A stretch of DNA of 64,000 nucleotides from Callipepla californica brunnescens (lineage: Eukaryota > Chordata > Aves > Galliformes > Odontophoridae), in contig JALIRH010000010.1 of the NCBI GenBank assembly GCA_023055505.1, forward strand, positions 2,605,501 through 2,669,500. Direction: 5' to 3'. Each line of letters starts with the position of its first letter. Within the stretch, counting starts at the first letter, position 1. The position numbers were made by a program, and so were the translations under genes. This document shows positions 38,901 through 55,200 of this stretch, piece after piece. A model generated the notes under the pieces. That model was not told the DNA's origin. It was given only the letters and a program-made list of their open reading frames with translations, and searched no databases.

Positions 38901-41900
38901 CTGTCTGTTTGAGACTTTTTTGATCCATATTCTTCATACTTCCCATTATCTGTTTTGCAGAATTTGGCTGTGTTCATTTTAGAAGGGTCCTCAATAGTTT
39001 TCCTGTTTCGTTGTGTTCTGGCACATTTCTCGTTTTCACGTAGGAAGTCCTGCTGTAAAGGTGGTATGGGAGAGGTGTTATCCTGGAGCACCAAACTTTC
39101 AGCACAACAAACTTGAGGTGGGATCTCTTTACTAGGTAAGTTTGAGCCTTCTTTTATTATTTTGTTTTCCACATCTTCCAGTATTTCTGAGGAATCTTCT
39201 TTATTTGCTTCTTGTTCTTGTTTTTGATGCACTAGGCTAACTAGATATGTTCTTCTAGTATCTTTATCCTTACTAAGACGATTTTGGTCTTGATTACGGT
39301 CATTAGTATTTAATAAATTTTGTTTCTCTCTAGAATTCTGTGTAGGTAGCTGTTCTGTCTGACTTTGGAAGAGCTGAGTTGGTCGGTTGGTAGTTTCTGG
39401 AATGTTGTTTTTGTCAGTCCTAGCGTGCTTTTCTTCTGCATAAAAATCTGAACTGGCTTCAGTCTTGTTTTTAATTTTCTTTTTCTCCCTTTTAGAATAT
39501 TTTACCTTTCTGAAATTTGCCAATGCTTTATCAGAATTGGCATTACTATTTTTATGTAATTTGTCTTTTGATGCAATTGTGAGCAGTTCACCTGCATCGC
39601 TGGCAGTCAGCTCCATATCAGCATCATAAACGGTTTCTTCCGATTTCATCCCATCAGTAGGAAGCGTCTCCTTATATTCACTGCTCAAACCAAGTTGTGA
39701 AGGAGCAATGCATGACAAGTCACCTGGACTTTCCTGCAAATTCACCTCACTGCTGCTGCTGTTACCATGACGAAGCAGTTTTGAGCTACATTTTTTATCA
39801 AAATCAGTTATATTAACTTGTGGTTTTGATAAATAAGGTGTTGCACACTTCTTTCTTTCGACCACATTTCCACAGAATGGCAGTGAACTATCATTATATC
39901 GTCTTGTGAACTTCTCAGACTGTCTTAGAGATTGTACATTATTGTCAGGAGTTAGGAAGGCACTATTACTGTTTAGTTCTGTGCAAAACTGATTTTCTGG
40001 AAGGAGAAAAAAAAAAAAGACAAATTTTAGCAGCTTGTCAGAATAAGAATAATAACCTAACTGAAAGTTGGATGGGAAGCATGGAAAATGACAAACTGCA
40101 TTCTTCTACAGTGCAGGTGGTGAGGCACTGGAACAGGCTGCCCAGTGATGTGGCTGATATCCCATCTCTGGAGACTTTCAATGCCTAAGCTGGATCAGAG
40201 CCTGGGCAACCTGATCTAGCTGTGCACAACCCTGTGCATTGCAGGGGAGCTGGACTAGATGGCCTTCAGAGATCCCTTCGAACTCCAAGGATCCTATGAA
40301 ATAAAAATCCATTTGTTTCCTATGAACTCTGCAGCTATTATTTAGCTATCACAATGCTTTTCTGTTCACATTAATTTTGTTACACTTTCATGTGTTGTTT
40401 AAATGAACACTAGTCTACAAGTTATAGTTGAGATAGCTGTGCTTATGGGTGATCACTCCTTCTGTAGCAGTGTAGTAGTAGTTTAGTTTAGGGAGTAGTA
40501 GTGTAGTTCAGGAATCTTACTATATCTTCTGCATTGCACATCAAATAATGAACTATTTCATACCAACTCTCACCTAGCCCTGGAAAACAGGTCGTCTGTA
40601 CAGAAAATACATCTTGCCTCCTAAAAATGTAATTTTGTCAATGGTTGTTCCCACCAGATCTATTTCATTTAACTTTTGATTACTTTTACCAGAAGGCAAC
40701 GATAAGGCAAACTTGACTTGATCTGAACACATTTCCTTTGTCAGAATAGTGGTACTTCTAAAATAATCTGCTATTTCACACACAGAAGGGCTACCTTGCT
40801 GTTTTCCAGCAGATGTTGCAAGTAAAGGAAGCTTCACTGGCATTTCTACAGATCTGAAAAGAGAAAAGCTCATTGTGAAGATTTTACATTTTAGCCATAA
40901 TATTCAATCATTTAAATCATTTCTTTAGTAGTATATAAAAGCAGAAAACAAGAACTCTGGTATGAAATGCACATTACTTTGGCTTCTGTTTTAGGGGCAA
41001 TTATATTTATTATGTTTCATCTGCTTTGCACTGGTGAGATCTCATGCAGAAAGAATAAAGTTATTTAAACACATTTCCTCCCCCCGTCTCCCTAATCATT
41101 ACAAGTTGCAGATAGTTTCTGGAATAGATAGAAAACTGTTTCTAGTTACTTCAAAAATATCTAGATCATGAAAAGATTAATAAAAAATAAATAAATAAAC
41201 GAAAACCAAAGATACACACACTTACTAGCTTCCACATTTAATATAACTTACCTCTCTGACTGACACGTACTCTTCAGCTGGTCATCAGTACAGCGACCTG
41301 GACTGTCTGACAGAAGAAAAGAACTCTGAAGATCCTTTCAAAAGAACAGTGGGGAAGAAGTATTTTGGTTTAAGCCATGTAACTATATGTTATCCTTTCA
41401 TCCGATACATAGTTTTTAGATAGATATTTTGTAAACAAGATTACATCCCGTATCTTTACCGCCTGTAGTGGTGAAATGCCATTGACTTCAGTGGACTAGG
41501 GATTCTCTGCTACAGCAATAGAGGCAGATGCTTAAAATGCACATACGATTTCAACACTTTAGTCAAATAGATATTTTGAAAATATTATCCTGGAGCAATG
41601 GCATAGATTTTGATATTGGTAATGGTTAAAAAAAGCTTACCTCAGAAAGACTGCTTATTTCTATTGCTGTTAAGAGGTTATCATTCAAAAATGCTCCTAT
41701 TTCTCTAAGAGTTTTATTCTGCATACAAAGAAACAATAAAAACCTTATAAATTGATTTTATATTACTTTTTTTTTTTTTTCCCTAAGAAAGACAAGATAT
41801 AAAGGTGAATATATGCTGAAAATTTTCACTCAGATGAGGACAAACTGAATTTTCAATGTCTTTTAACACAGAAATGAAGCTGACACTAAAACAGCCATGG

Positions 41901-43189
41901 TTATACAGATACAGTGACAAATGAAGTGGTTAGTGTAAAAACTGCTAAGAAAGGGAAATAAAAAAAACAACGATGATTTGCCATGAGATGACAGCTTCAA
42001 AAATCTGAGATGCAAGTGTTTAAAATCACCATTTTGAGAAGCAATGTTATGTTTCAATAAAAGATGAAAGCAGATCTAGGCTTAAACATCACTGGCACTA
42101 TACCAAACAGCTTAGTTTTCGACGAAGCAGGATATTATGAAGCTGCAGCTTTTCTACTTCCTTCTGAAGAAAAATCCTCTCATTCTTCAGCTTCCGAGAA
42201 CTTTCTTTCTCCACGCTCAAAGCCAGAGCTAACGCTTTATTATTTTGTTTTAAAGATACTTTCAACAATGATGAATTATCTATAGGAGACAAAATTATAC
42301 CATTTTATTTTCCACAACTCCAGTTCCAGGCCCTCTCTATATATACCGTCATTACCTAATAATGTTCTTATCTATATTTTTTTGGCAGAAGAGTAACAAT
42401 GCCTGACATAAAACTGTTTCTTGTTGGCTGCCATTCTGAACTCTCCTTTCAGTTTTGAGTTTCATGCAAGGATTCTGCTCTTGTCTGGATTTCGTTTATT
42501 CATTTTTTAAAACAAAGATATTTTAAGAAGAATTTTAAGTATATCATTTTAAAATGTACAGTGGTTCCAGCCATCTAACAAAAGCAACGAAAAATTACGG
42601 ACAGAAAGTTTAAACATTCTGAGCAAGTATTCTTTGATTCTCTAGTTGTCTCAATGAAGCATATGTTATAAAAGCCATTCTGCAAATGGGAATTGAACAT
42701 GTAATACAATGATAACTATGTTGTAAACTGTCACTGATTACATTTATTTTTGTACCTCAGGTTTTAGATGCCCAAAACAAATACAACGTGGATATTAGAA
42801 ATGCATTTGAGCATTTTTTAGTGTTTTTTTTTTTTTTTAATAAACACTAGCACACCAAAGAGAAAGCACTGAATCTATATGGAGAATAAGGTAAAAAAAA
42901 TCAACTTGGAACAATGTGTTTTAAGCTTCAGACTGCCCTAAAGCACTGAACATACTGCATTTAACAGCAAACCACACTAGCTACAACCACTCTTCCCTAC
43001 ATTATAAGTACAGTAAAGTGCAGTAATTTTACTTTAACGGGACTTACTTATTAATTTAGATTTGATTTTAGATGCTAAAGAAGTATTCAATTTTGCAGTT
43101 TGTAGTGCTCCATCCCTCTTCCTGTGCCCTCTGACAGCACCCGAGGTAAAACCAGAAGATAATTTAGCAGTTGCCTGTTTCTCCATCAT
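34146..43189 (-). CDS. SGO2: Shugoshin 2, complete coding region in 8 exons
   Basis: Shugoshin 2 protects centromeric cohesin by recruiting PP2A, mainly in meiosis, and helps tension sensing at kinetochores. Coding exons right to left: 43048-43189, 42104-42279, 41641-41718, 41252-41334, 40618-40853, 38002-39996, 35823-35970, 34146-34251, totalling 2964 nt (987 residues plus TGA at 34146-34148). All phases agree. Two tandem ATGs (43189 and 43186) open the frame. Family evidence is the N-terminal segment resembling mammalian SGO2 ([20 protein letters not shown]), an N-terminal coiled coil, [12 protein letters not shown] in the large exon, and a basic C terminus ([20 protein letters not shown]). 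It is shorter than human SGO2 (1265 residues from memory), the difference lying mostly in the large disordered exon. It lies head-to-head with KCTD18 and in tandem with AOX1, as in mammals. The intron after 40618 begins with GC, not GT. Confidence 0.94.
34991..35020. repeat. AAAAC pentanucleotide repeat
   Basis: About five AAAAC units in the last SGO2 intron. Confidence 0.9.
35225..35590 (-). mobile_element. CR1 LINE fragment, reverse orientation
   Basis: Read on the minus strand it contains TGGAGTATTGTGTCCAGTTC followed by TGGGCTCCCTGGT, a hallmark internal CR1 segment. It lies in the last SGO2 intron, in the sense of that gene. Confidence 0.85.
36065..36538 (-). mobile_element. Internally deleted mariner-like element, inverted
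   Basis: About 470 bp with a left terminal repeat TTGCTCCAAAAATAATGCTT and a decayed right repeat ending CTTTCAGAGCAA. It resembles the element at 31112 in the opposite orientation and carries only remnants of the transposase. It lies in the last-but-one SGO2 intron. Confidence 0.65.
38002..39996 (-). CDS. SGO2: SGO2 large central exon
   Basis: A single 1995-nt open exon coding about 665 residues that are Lys, Ser, Asn and Gln rich and probably disordered, like the giant exon of mammalian SGO2. The conserved island [12 protein letters not shown] sits near 39600-39634, followed by [16 protein letters not shown]. The acceptor follows a T-rich tract (ccttccag before 39996). The donor is CATG followed by GTAAGT at 38001. 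No internal stop or frameshift is visible. Confidence 0.93.
40100..40310 (+). mobile_element. CR1 LINE 3' fragment in SGO2 intron
   Basis: GTGAGGCACTGGAACAGGCT, CAACCTGATCTAGCTGTGC and TGGACTAGATGGCCTTCAGA mark a CR1 tail. It is antisense to SGO2, between the large exon and the preceding one. Confidence 0.85.
41252..43189 (-). CDS. SGO2: SGO2 exons 1-4: N terminus and PP2A-binding coiled coil
   Basis: Residues 1 to about 159. Exon 1 codes a basic leader. Exons 2 and 3 (42104-42279, 41641-41718; residues 48-132) form a heptad-rich helix with [20 protein letters not shown] and [19 protein letters not shown], the parallel coiled coil that in shugoshins homodimerises and binds the PP2A B56 holoenzyme. 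Exon 3 continues into [11 protein letters not shown], followed in exon 4 by DLQSSFLLS, which matches mammalian SGO2 closely. The function is family knowledge. The helix is seen directly. Confidence 0.9.
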
Positions 43190-43218
43190 CAGAATGAGCC
43201 TCGTCAGGGGGAAATCTC

Positions 43219-43800
43219 ACTGTCAAGAGGGATCTGCAAATGGCACACGATTTTGCTCACAAATTTTGAACTTAGGACGCGTTACCTCTTAATGAGGATT
43301 TGTTATATGTAAAGCTGAGAAGACTGTTCAAGATTTAAGTCACATTATCACATTTAAGTAACAAAGCCTATAAGTATGACAGATTTTAGTTCTACAGATC
43401 CCCATCAAGTAACCTTACCCAGATTTACCGTTACGAGCAAAGAGCGGGAAAAACAAAGTAACAAAAAAAAAATGACGTCACTTGACAGTACAACCGAATC
43501 AGCTTTGTCCGCCCGAGTTTTCAAAGGAAGTTTTTTCTAAATAAACCGCGTTAGAGATGTTAAATATCGAAGTGCGCAGCAAGAAAGACCATCCCGCGCG
43601 ATCCGTCCCGGCCCTCAGCCGCTATCCTCCTCAGAGCCGCGGGGCGGCGCTCCCGCCTCGCCTCAGGGGCTGCCAACGGCTGAGCGCGCGCAACGCCCGG
43701 CGCGCGCCCGCCTCGCGCCCCACATCAGGGGGCTGTTTGCAAAGAAGCGCCATTAGGTTAAAAGCAGAAATACGGCTAATTCCCTGTCAGCAGTAGGGCT
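43219..43800 (-). promoter_or_regulatory. SGO2 promoter, CpG island and probable non-coding exon
   Basis: A CpG-rich stretch (about 43580-43730) lies upstream of the SGO2 start codon. Within the 5' flank on the minus strand are a CHR-like TTTGAA (43520-43525), a palindromic CRE TGACGTCA (43473-43480) and an E2F-like TTTCCCGC (43444-43451), a set expected for a cell-cycle gene. A donor-like GTAAGG at 43418 and an acceptor at 43220 could define a non-coding first exon joined to the ATG exon. This splice is inferred only. Confidence 0.5.
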
Positions 43801-45239
43801 AATTTTCTTTTTCTCTGCTCTTCAGCTAGCAGCAATAAAGGAAGCGACAACCGAGGTTATCAAACTGACGTAGATGCGTTTGCAAACAAAAGATGGCAGT
43901 GAGCATGCGTGCTGCCTGCACACGTAGGAGTGTGCCGTGTTAGAATCAGTGCCAGGTAGATCTCTCCCATTTCAGGCACTGTTAGGTTTGGCCCAGAAAA
44001 AACGCTTCCCTCCAAAGCCTGCTCTGATCCCCAACATTTCATGTGCCTTCTCTTTCCCCACGTGAGCTCAGCTCTGCCAGCAGTTCATGCACACACCGAC
44101 TGCTGCAGCTGGCCCAAGGATGAGCACGGATACAGTGAACAGTTTTGTGAAAATGTGGAGAAAAGGAAGGTCACTGCTTTAATTCATTTGAAGACTTGCA
44201 GAGATGTGGAAGGTCAAAACAACAACAACAGTAATAAACCATGTATTTTTTCCTAATTTCCACATGGTATTTAGCGCAATTTCTCAGCATGGTCCTGAAG
44301 CTTCATAAGCTTGTGCTTCTATACACAGATTGGACCCAGCAGACCTCATACACCTGTGGTACAGCATCACAAGACATCTATGACCATGAGGTTCTGAACA
44401 GAATAACCTCGTACAACTGTATCAACGGAAGGCTGGTCCAGATGCCATGACTCACCTCCCTGTGCCTTCCAGCAAGCAGTATTTTCATCTGGATCCATTT
44501 GCGAGATTTCAATCCCTCCAGTTTTACAGCAGCCCCAGCTCCTTAAGGAGTGATCACCAAACTGCCCTCAGCTTATGTCACAACCGCTGATATTAAACAA
44601 AATTAAACACCACCTGTGGTGCTACTTTCCTTTGCATTCAGCTGGGGAACTTCTCACATTTCACATGTGAAAATGCTCAGTTAGTTGCCAGCTGCTTGAA
44701 GGGGGAGGGAAAAGCCTAAAGGGCCACCAGGCTTCACACCCTGTATGCCATAAATAGTGCAGAAAGCTGGTTTGCAGTCACTTGGGATCCCAAGTGCCTT
44801 TAAACGGAGTAGAGATGAGAGGAAGTGAGGGAAAGACAGGCAGGCAGATCTGCTATAACAGCTCTCAAAGCTTAAAAACAAGATGGACACATTCGTGCAG
44901 CGTGAAGCTAACTATGTTCTTAGTGGGCTTCAGATTCCAATTAGAAGAGTTGGTGTTTTGGGTTTTATCTCTTTTCTACTCATACAGGCAGCTCGACAAC
45001 TTGGCAAAAAGTTTGTGGGAACCAGGGTTACATTTTACATTTTTGTTACATTTTTTTACAATTATTAATTTGGCACTTACAAGTATCAGGCTCTTACTGT
45101 ATGTTATGGCAGAAAGTCTTTTTGTTTTGGGGGCAACTTTTTGCTTGTTTTGGAAAACAAGGATACGTGCTAGAGCAAGGCTTCATGTTTATGGATGTTT
45201 TTTATACAGAGGTGGAGATGAGAGTACGAGAACCTGATG
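43801..45239. other. SGO2-KCTD18 divergent spacer
   Basis: About 1.4 kb between the two CpG islands. I see no coding exon, tRNA or clear transposon. It contains short AAC-rich repeats near 44217-44233. Open frames here lack splice signals or similarity to known proteins. Confidence 0.5.
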
Positions 45240-45545
45240 CTTCGCGTCTGCACCGAGGCCGCTCCCCGCGGGCTCGGGTCGGTGGTGCCGGCGGTGACCC
45301 GGCCGGGAGGTGCAGCGGCGGCTCGGCTCGCACGCCCCCGGCCCGGCCCTTCCTGCCGCCATCTTGCGGAGCCGAGGAGGCCCGGAGGCGGCCGGGGGGA
45401 GGCGGCGGTGCAGGTACCGCGCGATGGCGGCCGCCTGCCGGCGTGTGCGCGCCCGCGGAGGGCTGCGGGACTGCGCCTCTGCTGCGGAGCGGAGCCAGCG
45501 ACAGCAGGGAGAGCTCGGGCCTGCGCGGCGCGGCTCCTAGGATGC
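45240..45545 (+). promoter_or_regulatory. KCTD18 CpG island and probable first non-coding exon
   Basis: Dense CpG run upstream of KCTD18. A GCAG followed by GTACCG donor at 45413/45414 would splice a non-coding exon 1 to the ATG exon at 45836. The exact start site is unknown. Open frames across the island on both strands are a by-product of high GC. Confidence 0.6.
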
Positions 45546-45828
45546 GTTTTGTTACCGTCTTTCGCACGTACTAACCACAAATCCGCCTCTCCGTCCGACT
45601 TGAAAGAGTAACTTCGTGATTTCCTCGTTTTTTGTAGTAAAGGCATTAACGCTTTGAATGTTGCTATTCACGCTGATTCATTTTAAAAGCTGATTTACAG
45701 TACTGCGTTACAGACGTGTAATAGCTGAGCTAACACTGAGATCTGCATGTAATATTTCGCTCTTAACATTAGACTGACTCTTCTTTGTACCTGTTACAGT
45801 ATGGAACAGCTCGTAATTAACGTTCTGA

Positions 45829-51084
<5,256 letters not shown>

Positions 51085-52240
51085 CATTGGACTCAGCCTG
51101 TACGCTGTGGAGCTTGGGAACATCTGGCCTAAGAGCTCATCATCTCATGTCATTTATTCAAGGATTTGATAGAAAACCATGGTGAAAAAAGTAGTGAAGA
51201 GCACAGGGAGAAATGAAGTCTATTTTCTGATGGACAGCATACAAGATAACATGCTTATCAAATTTAATTACAGTTAATTCCCTTAATCCATATATTGCAA
51301 GTAGGGCAAAAATAGTAACAATGATTACTAGTTATTAGATTCAAGTTTGTCACAAGTGTGCAATATACTGAGTACTGTAAAGATTATTTGTTTTTATTTT
51401 TTAAGTTGAATGCACAATTACCGGTACTTTCAGTGAGGAGAAGTTGCCATTTTATTATTAATAGCAATTAAAGGGACCATCTTTACATGTACACAGAAAA
51501 CTGATAAACACTGAGAAAGAAGAGCATGGCTAGGGAGAAATAAGGCAGTTTTTCCTTAGAGCTGAGACATACGTACACTAGTTTCCGCTGGGGTGCCACG
51601 TGCCACTAGAGCAAGGCTGCTGCAGGCAGTGGTGCAGCTTTCGTATTCTGCGTTACACTGCTGTGGGACTTCTTGTCCTTGCTTGTACTAGGGTGCATTT
51701 TGAGCAACAGCACTTAAAAGCTCTTGTATGTGTCTATTAGAAAAGGAAAGCAGAATTTGGGACACCTTTTAAAAAGTCCTTTTGGTTGTTTAAACCAATG
51801 CTGTTTAAGTTTCCCAAATTTGGCTTCATTCTGTGCAACTGTTGGCTTACAGTTGGGTACTGTTTTCTTTTTGCGAATGCTTTTGCAACACCATAAATAC
51901 AGCTGGCCATAGATGCTGAGAAGGCCTATTACATTATCAAAATGAAGTGTTCTTAAGATTTGGTTCTTTAAGTCTTTTATTTTCTAGGTTATTTAGAAGA
52001 AATCACATTTTAAGGCTTTTCATCATAACCACAAGGACTTGAAATTTTCAAAGTATAAAAAAAACCCACATTTTCATGTACTAACATGCACTTTAAGGAG
52101 ACATTTTGCCATGAATGATGGTTACTGTAATCACAGAATTAGAGGGGTTGGAAGGGACCCCTAGAGATCATCGAGTCTGATATTTTAATTTACTGAAGAT
52201 CAGCCTACCTTTAAAATCATTCAACTACTATAATAAACCT
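51085..52240 (+). other. Probable KCTD18 3' UTR
   Basis: AT-rich sequence after the stop codon with no coding exon. A CR1 fragment lies at 52132-52180 and the first clear AATAAA is at 52232-52237. The true cleavage site may be further on, since other A-rich signals occur to about 53.0 kb. Confidence 0.4.
52132..52180 (-). mobile_element. Short CR1 3' end
   Basis: CACAGAATTAGAGGGGTTGG followed by AAGGGACCCCTAGAGATCAT is the reverse complement of a CR1 terminus. It lies within the probable KCTD18 3' UTR. Confidence 0.7.
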
Positions 52241-55200
52241 AAGAAGCCACAATGCCAAGGCTCTCCTGTCCCACAGCTGAGATTCTTTAAATATCAGAAA
52301 GAGCAAAAAATCAAGGGAGATACTAACAACCTAACTTGTTCTTTAAGCATGCAATTCATCACTGACACTACGTACTGAAAAGCATTTTTTTAAATAACTC
52401 CTTCTGTGTGACATTTATTTCAGTACTTACCAAATAGCTGAGCCCTTTACTGGATACCCTTGGGTCATTTTACAATGCTTCCTCTTCAACTTTTGATGAA
52501 TTTTTAGGCTTATCTCAACATCATCTAAGAGCTCACAAGTATAGCTTCTTGCAGATATCTAAGAGTACAACTGATCCCGTTGGACTTCCTAAGCCTTTGC
52601 TAGCTCAGGGTTTAATCATTCTGCTGGTACAGTATTTTTCATGTAATGTTCATATCATTTGCATTCCAGTGGCTTCAGTGAGTCTCATCTTTGTCCTAAA
52701 TACACTGGCACATGGTTAAAAAAAAAAAAAGAAAAATTCCCTTTAATTTCAGCAGATGAAATAAGAGAATGAAAGTGGCTGTGATGTGGAGGTAGAAAGT
52801 ACTTTATTTTTTTAGAGACCTGATTTTTTGATCAGATGAGATCCAAATGTGGCTTTAAGTAAGCACTTTTGTCTTTTTTTGTAATTATTTTTAATCTCTG
52901 TGAAGCTTGCTAACAGTTTTTTGTATGGATGGACTGATGTTAAACAGCTTTATAACAGCTGAACCTTCAAGGTGACTCTATTAAAGATTTATCTATACCC
53001 ACCCAAAGCCTTTAAAATTGTAAAATTAAACAGCATTTAATCTCTCTGGGAGGCAGAGAGCTGAAAACAAGAAAACAAACTTGCCTGTTCAAGGATTAGT
53101 CATCTCTAACCCTAGCTAACAGACTGGTTTTTTTGAGGCCTGGAACAAACAGCAGAAATTCTGCAAGTCTGAGAGTTTCCTGCAGGTTAAACTTTCCTTA
53201 ATCTGTATGATCCCAAAGTTCTTTAAAGGCCACAGCTTTCTTAATGTTACACTTACCCAACTCAGGGTTACCAGGCAGTATAGTGAACTGAAGTGATAAT
53301 GGCTTGCTTTGCATCCCTGCACAATTGCCACTCACAGAAGAGACCATATTAAGAAAGTTTCTTCACTCTAGTAATTTAATAGCTGCACTCTGAAGAGTGA
53401 CATGCATCACACCAGTGAACTTTGATGTTTTTCTCTTCCCCCTCACAAACACAGTCAATTTTCCAGTTGAAAACTGTTCTTACAAACCACCTGTGATGTC
53501 ATTATGTAGAAAAACACCATTCCAATTTAATTTCTAGAAGATTAAGTGCCTATTATCACCTGGATACGATTCAAATAGATGTAATTCTATCTGTATGCTT
53601 CAGAGTATGGAGAACTCACACTTGCTGTAACCAAGCAGACATTATTTCATCTGTTAGGGGCACATGTTAACACTGGTTTTCAGGGAGACTTTTGAACAGG
53701 CTTTTTTTCAGCTAAAGAGTCATGGAAACAAAATGCAATTAAATGATCTTTTGTGAGCTAGGCATTAATTCAGAGATGCTTCTCTATGAAATACAGCTCA
53801 AGTTACTTGCAAGTAAAGCAACTGATGATTCTCTCAAGAAAGAACTGACTGTTCACACACTGACAGCTCCTAACCATGCTTTCTTTTTCCTTCTTTCAAG
53901 CTGTTCGTTCACTCTTTTAAACCCACTGAGATGTTTTAGATCATAAACATTATGTAGTACAAATATTACTATGGTCAAAAGGAAATGCCAACATTATCCA
54001 GGAGGTAAGAAGAGTTTGTCTGTTTAATTCTCAATCCATGAAGGACAAATTCTCACTCGGCAACAATGGGAGGCCAGCTGTACCGTCAAAAACTTGAGAG
54101 TGAAGAGTTAAAGTGTGCCTACAAATAAAAGCTCTGTAAATATATGGTGGCGAAGCCCCCGAAAGATCGAGAGTCATTTTGGGCAACAGCTTTTAGCAAA
54201 ATGTCAAGCAGCAGAAACAGGCACAGCTGATGTTACATGTGCACTTATTCTGAAGGAATGAAGTTCCTATGGAACTTCATTAAAAAACAAAACAAAATAA
54301 ACAAATGATCGTTCTGACTACCAGTCTGAATATATATACCATACTGGATAATAAGTTTTCCTATGAACAGTAGCAAATTCATAGCTACAGTTTCATCATG
54401 GAGGTACTGGAAGCCAACCTTACAGCTGTAATATTAGGAGATTACCTAAGACTGAGTGAAGTATTTACAGTACTTACCATATTTACTAATCAGTTATTTC
54501 TGTCAGTGACTGTTTGGAACTCTACTGATATCAAAATAAATCTTCTAGTTGCTTAATCACTTATCCTTGATTAAAACAAAACAAAAAAAAAAAAAAACAG
54601 ACCCAGTGCCCAACAGCTCCTGTTGCCACTCAGCATCTTGTCATATGTCTGCACAGGACTACATACCTCCTGTTTCCCCAATCAGAGCTTACACTGTGCT
54701 CTTGTTTAGCCACGACCTCACACTATTTCTAGACATGAACTCATGCTGACCCCTCCATAACAGGGGGAAGTAACAGCTCTCCCTAGGGTCTCAGGTCAGA
54801 AACTAGAAGAGACCCATTATGCTACCCATTCTACAACCCAGTCAGTGTGCAAGTGGGCCCCTACAAATTTCACACATACTTTAACAGCACACTGTTTATA
54901 CAATACTGTAGGATATTTTAAAACTCTTCTTTCAGGTTCTATAACACCGGCCATCATTCAGGTCTCTATACCCCTTCTGTTTCTGAAGTCTGGCTAGCAG
55001 AATCCTTGGAAGAATCATGAAGGCCCAGGATAGGTGACAGCCTTGGTCTCACACCCCACACAGAAGGAGGCCCTGTGCTGCAGGCAACAGCCCTGCTTCT
55101 GTGGGGGCTAAAGCACTAACATTTTGCAAGAAGAAACTGAAGCTTTCCTGAGCCCATTTACCTTTATTTGCTTGCCTCCATTTGGGTTCTTCCCCAAACC

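Noticed and set aside
45170..45646. Overlapping open frames on both strands near the KCTD18 promoter, including a Kozak-like ATGGCGGCC at 45424
   Set aside because: They fall in the CpG island, lack splice support toward KCTD18 exon 2 in frame, and show low-complexity composition.
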